From Porites lobata (taxonomy: Eukaryota; Cnidaria; Anthozoa; Scleractinia; Poritidae), in the NCBI GenBank assembly GCA_942486035.1, contig CALNXK010000175.1, forward strand, positions 587,501 through 651,500: 64,000 bases of DNA, in the 5' to 3' direction. The stretch's first letter is position 1; each line of letters begins with the position of its first letter. The translations under genes and the position numbers were made by a program. The notes below the pieces were generated by a model. That model did not search any database. It was not told the origin of the DNA and saw only the letters and a list, made by a program, of their open reading frames with translations. Positions 36,721 to 48,065 of this stretch are shown one piece after another.

Positions 36721-38508
36721 GTTTAGTAGGAGAAAGAGAAATCCATTTTTGGTGTGTTTACGTCCTCCATAAAAAGTCTACTAACAGAGGGAATTTTATG
36801 TGGCTTTTATGCAGTGATGTCAAAAAAGTGTGTCTTCTTGTTTGGCCTAGGAGAAGTACAAAATTAATGTATTTTGCTTTTTTGATGTCTTTATTGCTGT
36901 TGCAGTTGTTGTTGCTACAGCTCTCTATTTTGATCTGAAGGGGCACAGTGTCATGATATATGGAAAAACCCACGTACATAAATTTGTATAATTATAGTGA
37001 AACTACCGGTTATTACGAAAATGTTGCTGTGTTGTTAAGCGGTACTTTTTACACCTACAGTGTAAGTGCAAATAAAAATGAAACTTTCATCATTACAAAA
37101 TGAAGACATGAAAAATCATGAATATTTTGTTATTTGAAAACTCAGTGAGGCTAATATTATTATTTTCAGCTTGAATTATTCTTGCATCTTGAACAGATTG
37201 CTGAAAATATTTTGTTCCTTTTGTTTTGCCATTTAAAGGGAGTCAGAAATTTGCATTTAGGAGGGTACAGTGTTGTCAATTTACGTGATTTTTCTAGAAT
37301 GAGATTTTAATAGATCAATTGAAAATTTATGGTATAGCAATTTACAACAAGTTTAGAAAGTTAGAAAGGATTGTACATGATGTTTCAAAAGCTGATTAGC
37401 AGACACATTTAACATTCAAGTTTGTTTTGTAGATGTTTTAAATAATTGTTGTGACTTAACCTTTTTTATGGATTAATTAAGTTGGCCAATGGCATACAGT
37501 GTATTTTGTATTTTTATTTAATCTACAGATTTTGTAGTTTTTTAAAGTACAAATTCATCAAAACACAATTTTTCACAAATTTTTTCAACACTCTGTCACC
37601 AGTTTGGCACACCTTTAACAGGGTGCAACAAAATTGCTATCTGATAGCCCAGGGCTACTGAAGCAACTCATGAGGTGTCAATTGAGTAAGCAGCATTTGC
37701 CAAGATAAAGAGTAATCTGAAATGCTACAGAGAAGGGGTTGGTTGACCAGCATGAATGCTGTACCATGGCTGCTAAACTTCAGCAACAGTTTGCCCAAAG
37801 GGCAATGAGTTTTAATTTTCATCTCGCCCTGATTCAGGCACCTATCAGCTAATCTTCTCAGTAACAAAGGAGCTGTAACATTAAGCAACAGTAAGGGCGG
37901 ATTTAGGGGTGGGCCAAAGGGGGCCTTTTTTCCTTGAAATTATTTTGTATTATTTTTATAGAATTCTCAGAACAATAAAACGTTTCTATATAGCCGGCAA
38001 GTGGGCAAGTGTCCCAGCCACCCTTTTCTGAATTTTCTGGATCCACCTCTGGCAGATGCTGGTAAGATGAGTTGATGAGAGATTTCTCCATTTTTGATAA
38101 TTTATTTATGAGACCAAAAACCAATTCCAGCATACAGCAAATAATACAAAATGTACATGTATGTATTGCGTGCCATTATCAAAATGGAATAAATTATGCA
38201 AAAGATTCCAGTTAAACCCCACTAACCCAGTAGCCCAGAGAAGACAGAAAAAATAACTCAGGTTTGTGGAGATGGACCAGATGGAGGGATTTGGGTTGGG
38301 AGGTACATGGGAAAGAACTAATAATTTTTGTTGTCAGGGACTTGTCTGACAGCCTTCTTTGTGTATTTCCCTGCAGTAGTAACAGTTGCTTATGCTTGTC
38401 AGCAGATCGATGACAAGTGATGATGGTGTTTTCATGCCTTTTTCTAATAGTTTACTTTTTCCTGATCCTGCTCTTTGTTGAATTAACCTTTCCATGTTGT
38501 TTCTCCAG
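36721..38508. other. Non-coding stretch
   Basis: AT-rich sequence with no exon or clear repeat end that I can support. It is probably intron if the exon at 38509 belongs to a gene that starts upstream. Confidence 0.4.
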
Positions 38509-38540
38509 ATCTAAATCTGCCAAAGGCTGATCCACAGGAA
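38509..38540 (+). CDS. Small internal exon of an unidentified gene
   Basis: A 32 nt segment bounded by a pyrimidine-rich acceptor (TTGTTTCTCCAG) and a consensus donor (GAA then gtaag). Read with two leading bases of a split codon it gives LNLPKADPQE and ends in phase 0. The exon at 43006 begins in phase 0, so the two join cleanly. The upstream exon, which must end in phase 1, was not found. The gene is unknown. Confidence 0.5.
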
Positions 38541-39056
38541 GTAAGATTTTGCGATTGTTTTTCTTCCTGTGGTTCTGATACTGTGTAAGCTTTCCTTGGG
38601 TTTCTGAGGTTGAAATGATTTATTTATTTATTTTATTTTTATTAGCTTTGCCCTGAAGAATACAAAAAAGAAAAAAAAAAACACTGAAGACATGTAAACA
38701 CAAACACAAATTTAAATAGCAGTTACAAAAACAAACTGCATGTATACTCCTAGTTCAAAAGTAGTTCAAGAAACTTCCTCTTCTTGGCTTGCTATTAGCT
38801 CTTTCTAAGCCACTACAGGTATGACTTTGTGATTTCTCTTTTTTCAAACTTTGGGTATGATTGTAGGTCATGTGTATACTGTAAAGTCCTATTTCATTAT
38901 ACAGTACCAGTATGAAAATCAACTCTTTTAGTTATTGGGATCTGAAATATTATTTATTGAGGTCCCCAAAGTCAGCAGCCTATGTTATTTTTACTATATC
39001 ATTTATGAGTACTTTAATTTTGGTTTCGGTTCATAACATTCTCACAGTTCCCTTGC

Positions 39057-39128
39057 CCTCTTTGTTCGGTGAAGTTAAGCTCTGTCAGGCGAGGTTAGTA
39101 CTGGGATGGGTGAGACCTTTTGGGATAT
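39057..39128 (+). rRNA. 5S rRNA-derived fragment
   Basis: GAAGTTAAGC, then GGCGAGGTTAGTACT and GGGATGGGTGAGACC, reproduce in order the internal promoter region and 3' half of a metazoan 5S rRNA, followed by TTGGGATA. The 5' third is poorly matched and the terminal stem is absent. It is a pseudogene or the head of a 5S-derived (SINE3-type) retroposon, not a functional gene. Confidence 0.7.
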
Positions 39129-39212
39129 AACATGTAATATACTTTGACTTCAAGTTTATTTTCATTGTTGTTTCATTGTTTTTTCAAAAGAAAGTAGTTT
39201 CATTGCTCTATA

Positions 39213-39468
39213 ACACAGGAAAAAATGACAGATTCCCATTTTTGGATATTTTAGGGTGGCAGCGTCGAAAGGGGAGAAGAGGAGAGGATTTAAAGAATAC
39301 CCATGAAAATCCCAAATTTGGAAGAGTGAGACAAGTCCCAATCAGGGAACTTGGTTGGGAATTCCCTGGTTGGGACTTGTCTCACTCTGCCAAATTTGGG
39401 ATTTTCATGGGTATTTTTTAAATATCCTAAAATATCCAATAATGGGAATCTGTTATTTTTTCCTGTGT
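39213..39468. mobile_element. Long hairpin MITE
   Basis: Two arms of about 110 bp are near-perfect inverted repeats from ACACAGGAAAAAAT outward to a centre with CAAGTCCCAA...TTGGGACTTG. The left arm has an extra purine-rich block of about 32 bp near 39256-39288. It is followed by a separate perfect palindrome AAGCATGTTTAAAAACATGCTT-like at 39469-39490. Confidence 0.88.
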
Positions 39469-39657
39469 AAGCATGTTTAAAAACATGCTTATGGAGCATG
39501 TTGTTTCATGTAAAAGTTTTAGAGTCAGAAGAAATTGCAAGTGACTGTCTTTGATCATATTAGTGCGTTTATTGTAAGTAGTAGCTAGGGGAAGTGGTGA
39601 ACTAGAGCGAAGTCTTTTTCAGCCAAATTCCTAAGAATTATATTCAAGTTCAGGAAC

Positions 39658-40074
39658 GGGGGTGTAGCTAGGATTTTTCAAGGCGGGGGGTGGGGAGGGG
39701 GGCTCACACTATTTCAGACTCAGGGTACTTACCAGATTGGCATGTCGACATCCAGGCCGTGTTTTACTAAACGTGACATCTTTTTTTCGGATGAGCAGTG
39801 AGCGTGGGTGGAGGGACAAGCCTACAAACTAGCTGCATAGATTAATTAAGTCCCACATAGCATAAATTGCTCTATTTTAGTTATGAAAAGGAACATGGTC
39901 CACTGCAAATGGAGTAGGGGATAAGTCTTGCACTGGAAAAGATTTATCGCATGTTGATTCTTCAGATTTTCGCGTTTTGGCCACCTGAATTATAGGAACA
40001 TAAAACAATTATCTCACAAAGGGGAGGTTGGGAGGGGTCACGGGCACCCCAGGACCACCCCCTAGCTACCCCCC
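39658..40074. mobile_element. MITE with GGGGGTGTAGCTAGG ends
   Basis: Inverted ends GGGGGTGTAGCTAGG and CCTAGCTACCCCC enclose about 417 bp, with G-rich and C-rich subterminal tracts that also complement each other. No coding capacity. Confidence 0.75.
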
Positions 40075-40165
40075 TAATGAGGAGAAAGAAAAAAAATTCA
40101 CCATCGCTTGTTTGCGTCCTCCATAAATCGTGAAATTTGGCATTTTCTTGTCTTGGTCATGCAGT

Positions 40166-40715
40166 CAGGGGTTTCAATAGAAATTGAAGTAGCCAGCAGG
40201 TCTGAATAGAGTAACCGACTGTATCAAATAAGGCATGTTAGTCCCTGAGGGGCGAGGGGGGTTGGGCTGACGTGCTTCCCCAGAAAATTTTGAAAATTGA
40301 AAGTCCTAAAATGCGATTTTCAGCGTTCTGGGGACTAAATTGAGGACAAAAGAGCGTGTTTTTCATTCAAGAAAATCAGTTTCGCTTTCTTTAAACTTCT
40401 GATCGATCAGTCACAATCAATTCCTACAAGCAATAAATAATTGCACGTTAACAAATTCTGCGTTAACCTATAAAGAAACTTGAGAAAATTGACTGAAATA
40501 TAGCGTTTACATGACTAAGGCATAACGTAAAACCAGTGGGCCTTTATGAAAACACATCATAATTACGTTTTCATTCAGATTTTACGTCAATTATATTTTT
40601 TGTTGACAAAGTTATTCAAACTAGTTCCCTCTTCCTTCTAGAAAAAAGTGGCCGACTTCTATGAGCAAAGTAGCCGACACGTTTTGTTGGTCGTCGGTGC
40701 TTATTGAAACCCCTG
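40166..40715. mobile_element. MITE with CAGGGGTTTCAATA ends
   Basis: The left CAGGGGTTTCAATAG and right TATTGAAACCCCTG ends form a terminal inverted repeat around 550 bp. GAAGTAGCC and GTGGCCGAC/GTAGCCGAC motifs lie just inside. CAGGG ends recall hAT-type MITEs, but I could not read a clean 8 bp target duplication. Confidence 0.75.
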
Positions 40716-41729
40716 CGCAGTAATGGCTAAAAGAATGTACAAAAAAGCGTGATGCACGTGCAGAGTTGTTGCTTTGCCTATTCATTTCAACCTATTGCCT
40801 TTTTGACGTTCTCTTTGTCGTCGCCGTTGTGGCATCTTAGAGTCCCTAATGATGATTCTTTTATGCTCTCTTTGTTGGTTAATCATTATGAACCACAGCT
40901 CCACCTCTAATGAGGGGGACACTTGCTTTGGTCCTGAGGGTGTCCCCTGAATAGAGGTTTGATTGTATTTGTGTTATCTATTGCTTTAAGTTTAATAATT
41001 TTGTTTTCAAAGCTCACTTAACAACTTTCTGTGCTTTGCACTGTGAGCCTGTCAACATTCTGGATCGATATTATTATGAATGTCTTTGATAACTAAGACT
41101 TTTCTATACTCCATTTCTTGTAAACTGCACAAGTTAAAATTCGCACCAAATAGTATTGCATGAAACCTGAAATGATGCGACAATGGCCGTTATTGTCAAG
41201 TGAAATTTACCCCACGTTATAAATTTATTCTTCAGGTGTTATTAAGTCAGTCCGACAACGATATTTTTGTGTGTCTTGCATAAAAATAGTTATCATCTTA
41301 ATTTAGTTTTTTACTACTTATTGTCCCCCTTTGTTCAAATTGTAATCTTTCTTTCATCTACTGTGGGGGAGAGAAGATGTTGCCTGGCTTGCTCAAAAAT
41401 GGACCGTAGAGATTAAAGGAATGTGGTAGTGCCCTCTACCTAAAGGTCTGGGGACGAGCCAGGGACCACATGGTCCAGTGTATACTGGGCAACCTCATAG
41501 GGATTGGTTGGGAAACCAACGAACAAACAAAGTAACAATGGAACCTAGCCTGAAAACAAAAGAGCTGTGACAATAGGGATCCAAATAAATCAGAGGTTCT
41601 GAAGAGCTGCAAGGCTGCTGTTATGACAAATGATTTTGAGCTGAACATACTGCTTGTTGATAATGGTACTAGTGAGATCTCGGTTAAATGGGGTGTAAAT
41701 AATTATAGTTGTATTCAGTTGTTATTTTA

Positions 41730-42199
41730 CGGTATTTAAGTTAAGCACATGCTAATTAGAACCTTATAGTTTTTTTAAGTCTGGCAAAAAATAGGTTCTA
41801 ATGTATTTTGAGGTACTTATTGGCAATTTAGGCAGGGTAGGTTCTTAATTAGGTTCTTAATTTTTATGAAGGAGACAATAGATTGTTGATTAGGAGAAAA
41901 ACAAATAAATATATTTATTTATTCACAATTGTGTTATTATAACCCGAACAAAACTGATTACCGAATTTATATCTATAGATCTATATAGTTTAGTACAGTA
42001 TGTTTTTCTTGTACTAAAATTTACAACTCAAAGGTACACTCCTTTGTTAAATTGTTATCATAATTTAACTGTAACCCACATATAAGAACCTGCTTGATTT
42101 TGCTTGGCTAAACAGGTTCTTGTATTTTTGGGTATTAAAGTGGCAAATTTCTGCCAGGAGGTTCTTAATCCACACGTTCTTATTAGCGGGTGACTACTG
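41730..42199. mobile_element. Short relative of the TA-flanked element
   Basis: The right end, read on the complement, is CAGTAGTCACCCGCTAATAA, close to the ends of 7583-11592. Inside, TCTGGCA, AGGTTCTTAATTAGG and GGTTCTTGTATTTTTGGG occur in the same relative order. TA flanks both sides. At 470 bp it is a deletion derivative. Confidence 0.75.
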
Positions 42200-43005
42200 T
42201 AACTGCCTTTATAGTCAAACAAGTCAAAGTTCTTCAAATAGCTTCCCCTAATTATTGTAAAAACTGATCGCTTTTTAGCAGTTACCTCTATTAAGCAGCC
42301 GTGGTCACCTGTTTTCGAGGTCCCAATGAGTAATTTGTTATTGTCTTCACCTCTATTAAACTGTCCCTTTGACAAGATGTGCCATACTAGTGCAAAAGGA
42401 TACACTGTGTAGGGCGTTTAGTGGTCTTTTACAGACTTAGCAAACCCCCAAAAGGCAAAAAAAAAAGTGAGATTCTGGACCTAGAGCTGGGAAAAGTAGC
42501 GAGAAATGGGTAAAATGGCGTGAGATGTCGCAAAGAAATAAATTTCACACGGCGGTTCATAAATTAAGGAGCAAAACAATGATCGTGTGTAATATTAATA
42601 CTGAAAGATTACAACTAAATCACATTGTGGTACTTTATGGGTAAAAAAAGATGCACCTGAAACGACAAAATTAAAGGGAAAGGAAAGATCTTTTTTCTGT
42701 TTTTTTTTTGATCCGTACATTAAGTTGAGGACCGAAAATTTACCAATCGTAGAACAAGAAATATAAGTTATGGTGAAAAAAAAGAATAACGAAAATATAA
42801 ATAAGAGCAGTGTTGACAATGATTTTGAGCAGAACATATTGAACACATTTTGCTGTAACTGAGGGCATAACTTTTTATCCTGTAGCGAGTGAGATCTCAG
42901 TGAAATGAGCGGTGAATAGTTGTGTTTAGTTGTTATTTTACAGAAACTGCCGCTATATAGTCAGTATAACTTAAATTATATCATTATATTTCCTTACCGT
43001 TTCAG

Positions 43006-43156
43006 TTTGACGTTACGCCTGAAACTACAATGAAGGTCACCAACGATACAGTTACAATTAGTGGGCTGAATTACAGAGGAGACACTGTTCAACTAAAAGA
43101 TGCTGATCCAAATGAACTTCAGCTTTTTATTGAAAAGATGCCCACCTCTATCAAAG
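43006..43156 (+). CDS. Internal exon of an unidentified gene
   Basis: This 151 nt exon has a strong acceptor (TTACCGTTTCAG) and donor (AAAG then gtaag). It starts in phase 0 and leaves one base, so the next exon must begin with two bases of a split codon; I did not find it downstream. The 50 codons are fully open and protein-like, including TMKVTNDTVTISGLNYRGD and ELQLFIEKMPTSIK. The exon at 38509-38540 joins in frame, giving a 61-residue partial protein. Composition and sharp splice boundaries make a real gene likely, but no domain is recognised. Confidence 0.65.
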
Positions 43157-43237
43157 GTAAGAGTGTGAAATATAATTTTTCAAAACTTTGTTTGGTTTTG
43201 GTTTTGGAATAAAAAGATACATGGTTGAATCTCTTTA

Positions 43238-43390
43238 CTAACCTGAGATCAGGCTCCCTTTTCGTTTCGGTTTGTAAATAACATTCCGGCGGGCAAGGCG
43301 AAACGAAAAGAGAGCCTGATTTTCAGCGGTAGCCTTTAGAAGAGAATGTATGAGAACCACTAAAATTGGGCCTGATCTTAGGTTACCTCT
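43238..43390. mobile_element. Small MITE in the intron after exon 43006
   Basis: AACCTGAGATCAGGCTC on the left pairs with GGCCTGATCTTAGGTT on the right. An inner TTTTCGTTTCG / CGAAACGAAAAG pair adds a second stem. Confidence 0.7.
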
Positions 43391-44832
43391 GTAGATATGT
43401 ATGGAAACAGGCAGATCAAGGTTAATATGGTGAGAGTAGCTTTAGTTATTTTGGTTTTGGTTTTGAAATAAAAGGAGGAATAAGGTTTAACTTACTGTAT
43501 GTACGTAGCTTTAGAAACAGGTAGCTCAAGCTTATGGCGAGAGTCATATTGGTAGTTAGTTTTTTTTTAATTGAGAAGCATATAGTTAATTTGTATGGAT
43601 TAATTATCCATGGACTAGTTCGTACATTTGTATGGATAGCTGGGCTTAAATATTTAAAATTGTCGAGTGAAATATCCAGAGTTAATTTTATAAACTTAAA
43701 CGCTTATAAATTTAGTCAACCTGCAATCCTCGCGTCAAAACATTGTTCGCTGTTAACAGATTGAAGAGGGGTGTCTGTAAAACGCGGACCGGATACCTGC
43801 GGATGGTGGATGCGAGTGGGAAAATTCGGATGGAAAAATGTGGATGGAAAAATGCGGAAAGACGCCAAAAAAGTGAAAAAAACAAAACGAACAAAGCGGA
43901 TGGCAGAAATGAATAAACAAACAAAGGAAAGAAATCTTTCTTTCAAGTCTCTGTCGCGTGATTGGGTTCTTCATTTACAGAATGCGTTGTCAATAGTTGG
44001 CACAGGTTACTCAGGGTTCACAATTCTTTGAACCCTGTAATTCCTTTCATTAATGTCACATAAACAAGGACGCTCCGTTCCTTCTCCCTAAAACCACGCA
44101 TGCTATGGTACACTTCTCCTTTGAGTACATAGCCTGGGTATAGTGTACTCAACTTACAGAAGGGAAAATATTTTCAAGGCAGACAGTTCGAGAATGATTT
44201 GTTTGAGCGCCTCGAGACTAAAAATTGCAGCATCAAAAAGTAAAAAGGCGGAACGTAAGTACGTAAGTTTCCGATTTGGCAGATGCCAATCAACTCCGCC
44301 TATCGTGTGAATTTTTTTTCTTACAAGTTCTACCTTTTGGGAATTTGTAAGTGCACGAATTATGAATTCGAATTTTAAAACTGTAAAATATACTGCCGAT
44401 TGAAAAGAAAATACAGACTTGATAAAACGTGATTAATCGCAAAAGTTATTTCCCGAAAAGATGCAAAAAAAAAACCTTATCTTAAAGCATCCTAAAAGTC
44501 AAAATCCCGCAGAAAAATTGTCCCTAGTGTAACGCATTAATGAAGACTAATTTCTGTTTCATTTGTTTTTGTTTTAATTTTTTTCTCCAAACAAGATAGT
44601 TTCCAAAACATATCCTTAACAAATTTTTTGAACGTCTGTATCGAACAACTGAAAACTCGTGACAGACAGAATTCGGAATCGAAAATATATGATATTCGGT
44701 TTATTCGGACCGCCCTCGTGTATCTGGGACGCAGCAACCAAACATAAAACTGCTTCTTAACAAGCCTTTATAAAGATTTTAACAATGTCTACACCAGATC
44801 ACTCCTTTTTATTCGTTACATACATTCATACA

Positions 44833-45017
44833 TTTGGAAGCTTTAGCAACGACGACGGCGACGGCAAAAACTTGAGTGCGGTTCTCAAGAAATCAACTCC
44901 GCCTACAATTGCCATTTTCAGCAAATTGGAATAAACGCGACAAAGATTGAAAAAAAGGGGAATTTATTTGAAAACTGACATTTTCGCTGCCGTTGCCGTC
45001 GCCGATGCTAAAGCTCC
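44833..45017. mobile_element. MITE with GCTTTAGCAACGACG ends
   Basis: The left GGAAGCTTTAGCAACGACGA and right end (complement GGGAGCTTTAGCATCGGCGA) form a GC-rich inverted repeat around 185 bp. A partial relative with GTCGTCGCCGTTGTGGC lies at about 40815-40855. Confidence 0.78.
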
Positions 45018-45094
45018 CTATTGTTTACAGGTAGCCATTACGACACCTGAAGGAGGATCATGAGGTTATCGCTATATTAACATCTCTCCTTACA

Positions 45095-45398
45095 GATAAC
45101 CCACCCGGCCCAGGAAAGGTTGGCCACACCACTAGGGTCTATAACGTCCCCTACTCTTTTCGAACAGTGGTGTGGGTTCTTTTACGTCCCACAAGAACCA
45201 GATAAGTGACAGTACTGCGAGAGGGACCTACGGCTTTTTGCCCTTATCCGAGAAGACTAGAAAGTGTAACCGTTTGCATGTCATTACAAAGGCAGCACTT
45301 TCTTCTGAGTGTTAGTCCGGCCGAAGTGTGAACCCGCGACCTCCGGCCCAGCAGACCGGCGCCCTGCCAACTGAGCTAACCAGGCGGCGGTTTCGTTG
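45095..45398 (-). mobile_element. tRNA-derived SINE of a second family
   Basis: On the minus strand the head has TTAGCTCAGTTGGCAGGGC (A box) and GGTCGCGGGTTCACACTTC (B box) about 35 bp apart. The body contains AAGCCGTAGGTCCCTCTCGC and GTTCTTGTGGGACGTAAAAG and ends near ACCCACCCGG. It differs from the SINE at 441-750. It is not an intact tRNA because the acceptor stem does not close. Confidence 0.82.
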
Positions 45399-46290
45399 AA
45401 GGAACCTTTGCGTAAAATTGTGAAAATGGAACGAAGGCCAGACAAATTCTTCTGTTGAGGGTGTGGCATATTGCTTGAAAAAGAATGTCTGTGGAAAAAC
45501 CCTCATTAAACAAGACCGATTCACACAAAACCAGAAGAAAAATACTGAGGATTTGTGATATCAAGTCAAGAAGCATATCTTTTACGTCCCATCTCTCTCT
45601 TGCGTTGAGCATGTGGTAGCCTCTCTCCTTTAAAGTCGTCAAAAACAAATCGCAGATTTAAAAGTACCCAGTTTGCTCAGGAAATTAGAAAAGACCCGAA
45701 AATGAAAAAGAAAACCATTAGTGTAACAGTAACCTACCTCTTGATTTTAAAAACGGGCAGTTCAGAGTCACTCTTTGAACTGTCTTCCATGACAGAGTAG
45801 ACCAGAGCCCAGGCGGAGTGTGCCAGCGTTACATGAAGAGCCTTTTCAATGCCAGGCTCCTTTGTGGGGAAACAGGGCGATTCACGAGGCGAGCGCAAAA
45901 TAGGCGAAGCAACGCACGCCGTTTTTTCTCGCGCAGTTCACCCTTTTTTTGGTTTATTTTGTCTTGTTTTCTCCAGTTTCTTCCTTTTTTCAAGATAAAA
46001 CGTTGTCCCAACAACTTTATATACGTGTTTTCTCTCCGATGATGGATATCAAACTATTATTTATAATCGGGATTTAAATATTACAGAACCGGACCATAAA
46101 CGAAAAAACACACGCTTTAGTAAAATTTATATATCCAAAATATTATTATTATACTATTATCTGCAATTTTTTCTTTCCGTATTTTTTTATCGGCATTTTT
46201 CAATCCGCATCCGCATCCATCATCCGCAGGTATCCGGTCCGCGTTTTATAGACACCCGTGTCAAGAGGGGTAGACTACAATAACAACATT

Positions 46291-47028
46291 TAGTATATAC
46301 TAAAACAGTGGATAGTGTTTGTCGGGCGCTCTGATTGGTTACTCAATCAGTGAATATCCTGCACTATTCACTGATTCACCTCCAGTTCCTCCGAGCGAGC
46401 GACGCCAAACTCGCGTAGGTTGCGAGCAAAATGCTTTCCCGGTTTGCTGCCGTAACAAACTAAGAAATTTCACAACTAATCAAGCAAGCTATTTCCGAAA
46501 TTCATGAAGAAGGTGTCGAAGTTCGGTTTGGAAGTTTTAACAGGTAAAGCTTTGTCTTTTTGACTTGAATAGTTGTCGATAAAACGGGTGAAAAAGTTTT
46601 TTGTTTACAAATGCAAATTAAGCTTAAGTCTTGCGTTACTTTATTTAGTTGACTTGTTCATAAATAAGCTTAAAACTAAATTTAATAATCTTTTTGACAG
46701 AATTATTTTAAATACAAACAGAATTCACAACTCCTTTTGAAGAAACTCTCCCTCAAGAGCTAAACAAACGCCTTCAAAAGTTTTATTTGTCGCTAAGGAA
46801 AAGCGACGACCGCGGCCGGTTGGTTATCGCGCGCCAAAATTGTAATCGTTGGCAACAGTAAATGAGTTGAAAATCATCATTTTGTGCTCAATTATCTCAC
46901 TGTTTTAGTATATACTAAAACAATTATTTACCTCAGTGTTGGTGGCTAGTAGTGGAAATTTACCTCGCCGCTTCGCGGCCGCGGGAAATATCCAATACTA
47001 GCCACCTCCACTTCGGTGAATAATTGTT
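46291..47028. mobile_element. Composite MITE plus hairpin, second instance
   Basis: TAGTATATACTAAAACAGTG and its complement bound 46291-46917. It is followed directly by a hairpin at 46920-47028 with ACAATTATTTACC...GAATAATTGTT and TTTACCTCGCCGC at its centre. Both parts and their order match 29432-30314, while the interiors differ. Confidence 0.85.
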
Positions 47029-47252
47029 ATTTATCTACTTAAAAACAAAAACGCCCGTAGAACATGATATCGGGCTGGCCCCAATTCTAGTGATTTGAAG
47101 TCAACAAATCAGATCGTATTTAAGGCTATGAAAGCTTAGAGACAAACATTAGTCTGTAATCCAGAAATCGATTGGTGCGAATTTATTCCTCGCCTCATTC
47201 GTCTTGCGCGCTGGCGGTCAGTGCCGCCAAAATTTCCCCTGATATCCTAACT

Positions 47253-47703
47253 CGTCCTCAGTCTTCTCTTATCATTTGTTAGCGGTCACGAGAGAATAGA
47301 AACCTTTAGCATCAGGTTTTTCATGGGAAACCGCAAACCGCAAAGCAGGGAATGTCATGTGACCACGGTCTTGCTGTCACGTTTGCCGTTTGGAGTTCAC
47401 GTTTGAACGGCAGGAAGGGCTTTCAGCGGTAAGTGACTTACGGCAAGGTTTTTTTTGGCTTTAAAAATTATACAGCCTCAATGAGTTATTTACGTTTTTG
47501 GGCGAAAAAAGCGAAGCACTTCGAATTACGAAAAACAACAATAAACAATAGTAAACAATAAACGCCTTGCTAAAATTTGAAATCCCGACAACGTGAGACT
47601 GCAAACTGAAAAACCTGATGCTAAAGGTCTCTAATATTACGGCGTCTCCCTTGCGCTTCTCTTGTTTAAAAATTAACAGGAGACTGAGAGACGACTGGGG
47701 ACG
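47253..47703. mobile_element. MITE with CGTCCTCAGTC ends
   Basis: The left CGTCCTCAGTCTTCTCTT and right GACTGGGGACG ends form an imperfect inverted repeat. A stronger inner pair, ACCTTTAGCATCAGGTTTTT and its complement, lies at about 47306 and 47612. Confidence 0.75.
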
Positions 47704-47876
47704 TATCAGCCTGAAATCCCCCATATCAAAGTCTTATGATTGGAAAATATTTGGCTATATCTCTCTACACGTTCGTTGAGTAATTTATCGACCAGTAAAA
47801 ATAACCATAAGAAATGGATATGGGAAGAGCGACATGTATTTTTTACCCGTTCATGCTGTTCTTTCAAAAGGCGTAT

Positions 47877-48065
47877 CTTACGCTCGCCTCCCAGCAATGC
47901 GGCCCGCGGGTTCGAATCCTGGCGTCGACGCCATATGTAGGTTGAGTTTGTTGTCGGTTCTCTCCCTTTCTCCGAGAGGTTTTTCTCCGGGTACTTCGGT
48001 TTTCCCCTCTCCTTTAAAACCAACATTTTCAAATTCCAATTCGATCTGGAACGCACGGACACGTT
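47877..48065 (+). mobile_element. tRNA-derived SINE (copy 3 of 4)
   Basis: The plus strand carries the B box GGGTTCGAATCCTGG, the CGTCGACGCCATATGTAGG linker and the GAGGTTTTTCTCCGGG body ending at AATTCCAATTCGAT. The A-box part is degenerate. Confidence 0.85.

Larger units (their letters stand above)
43768..46257. mobile_element. 2.5 kb element with GGGTGTCT ends
   Basis: The left arm reads GGGTGTCTGTAAAACGCGG then ACCGGATACCTGCGGATG. The right arm, complemented, reads GGGTGTCTATAAAACGCGG and the same continuation, over about 70 bp. AAGAG occurs beside each end and might be a target duplication. Two elements are nested inside (44833-45017 and 45095-45398). No transposase frame was found. Confidence 0.8.
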
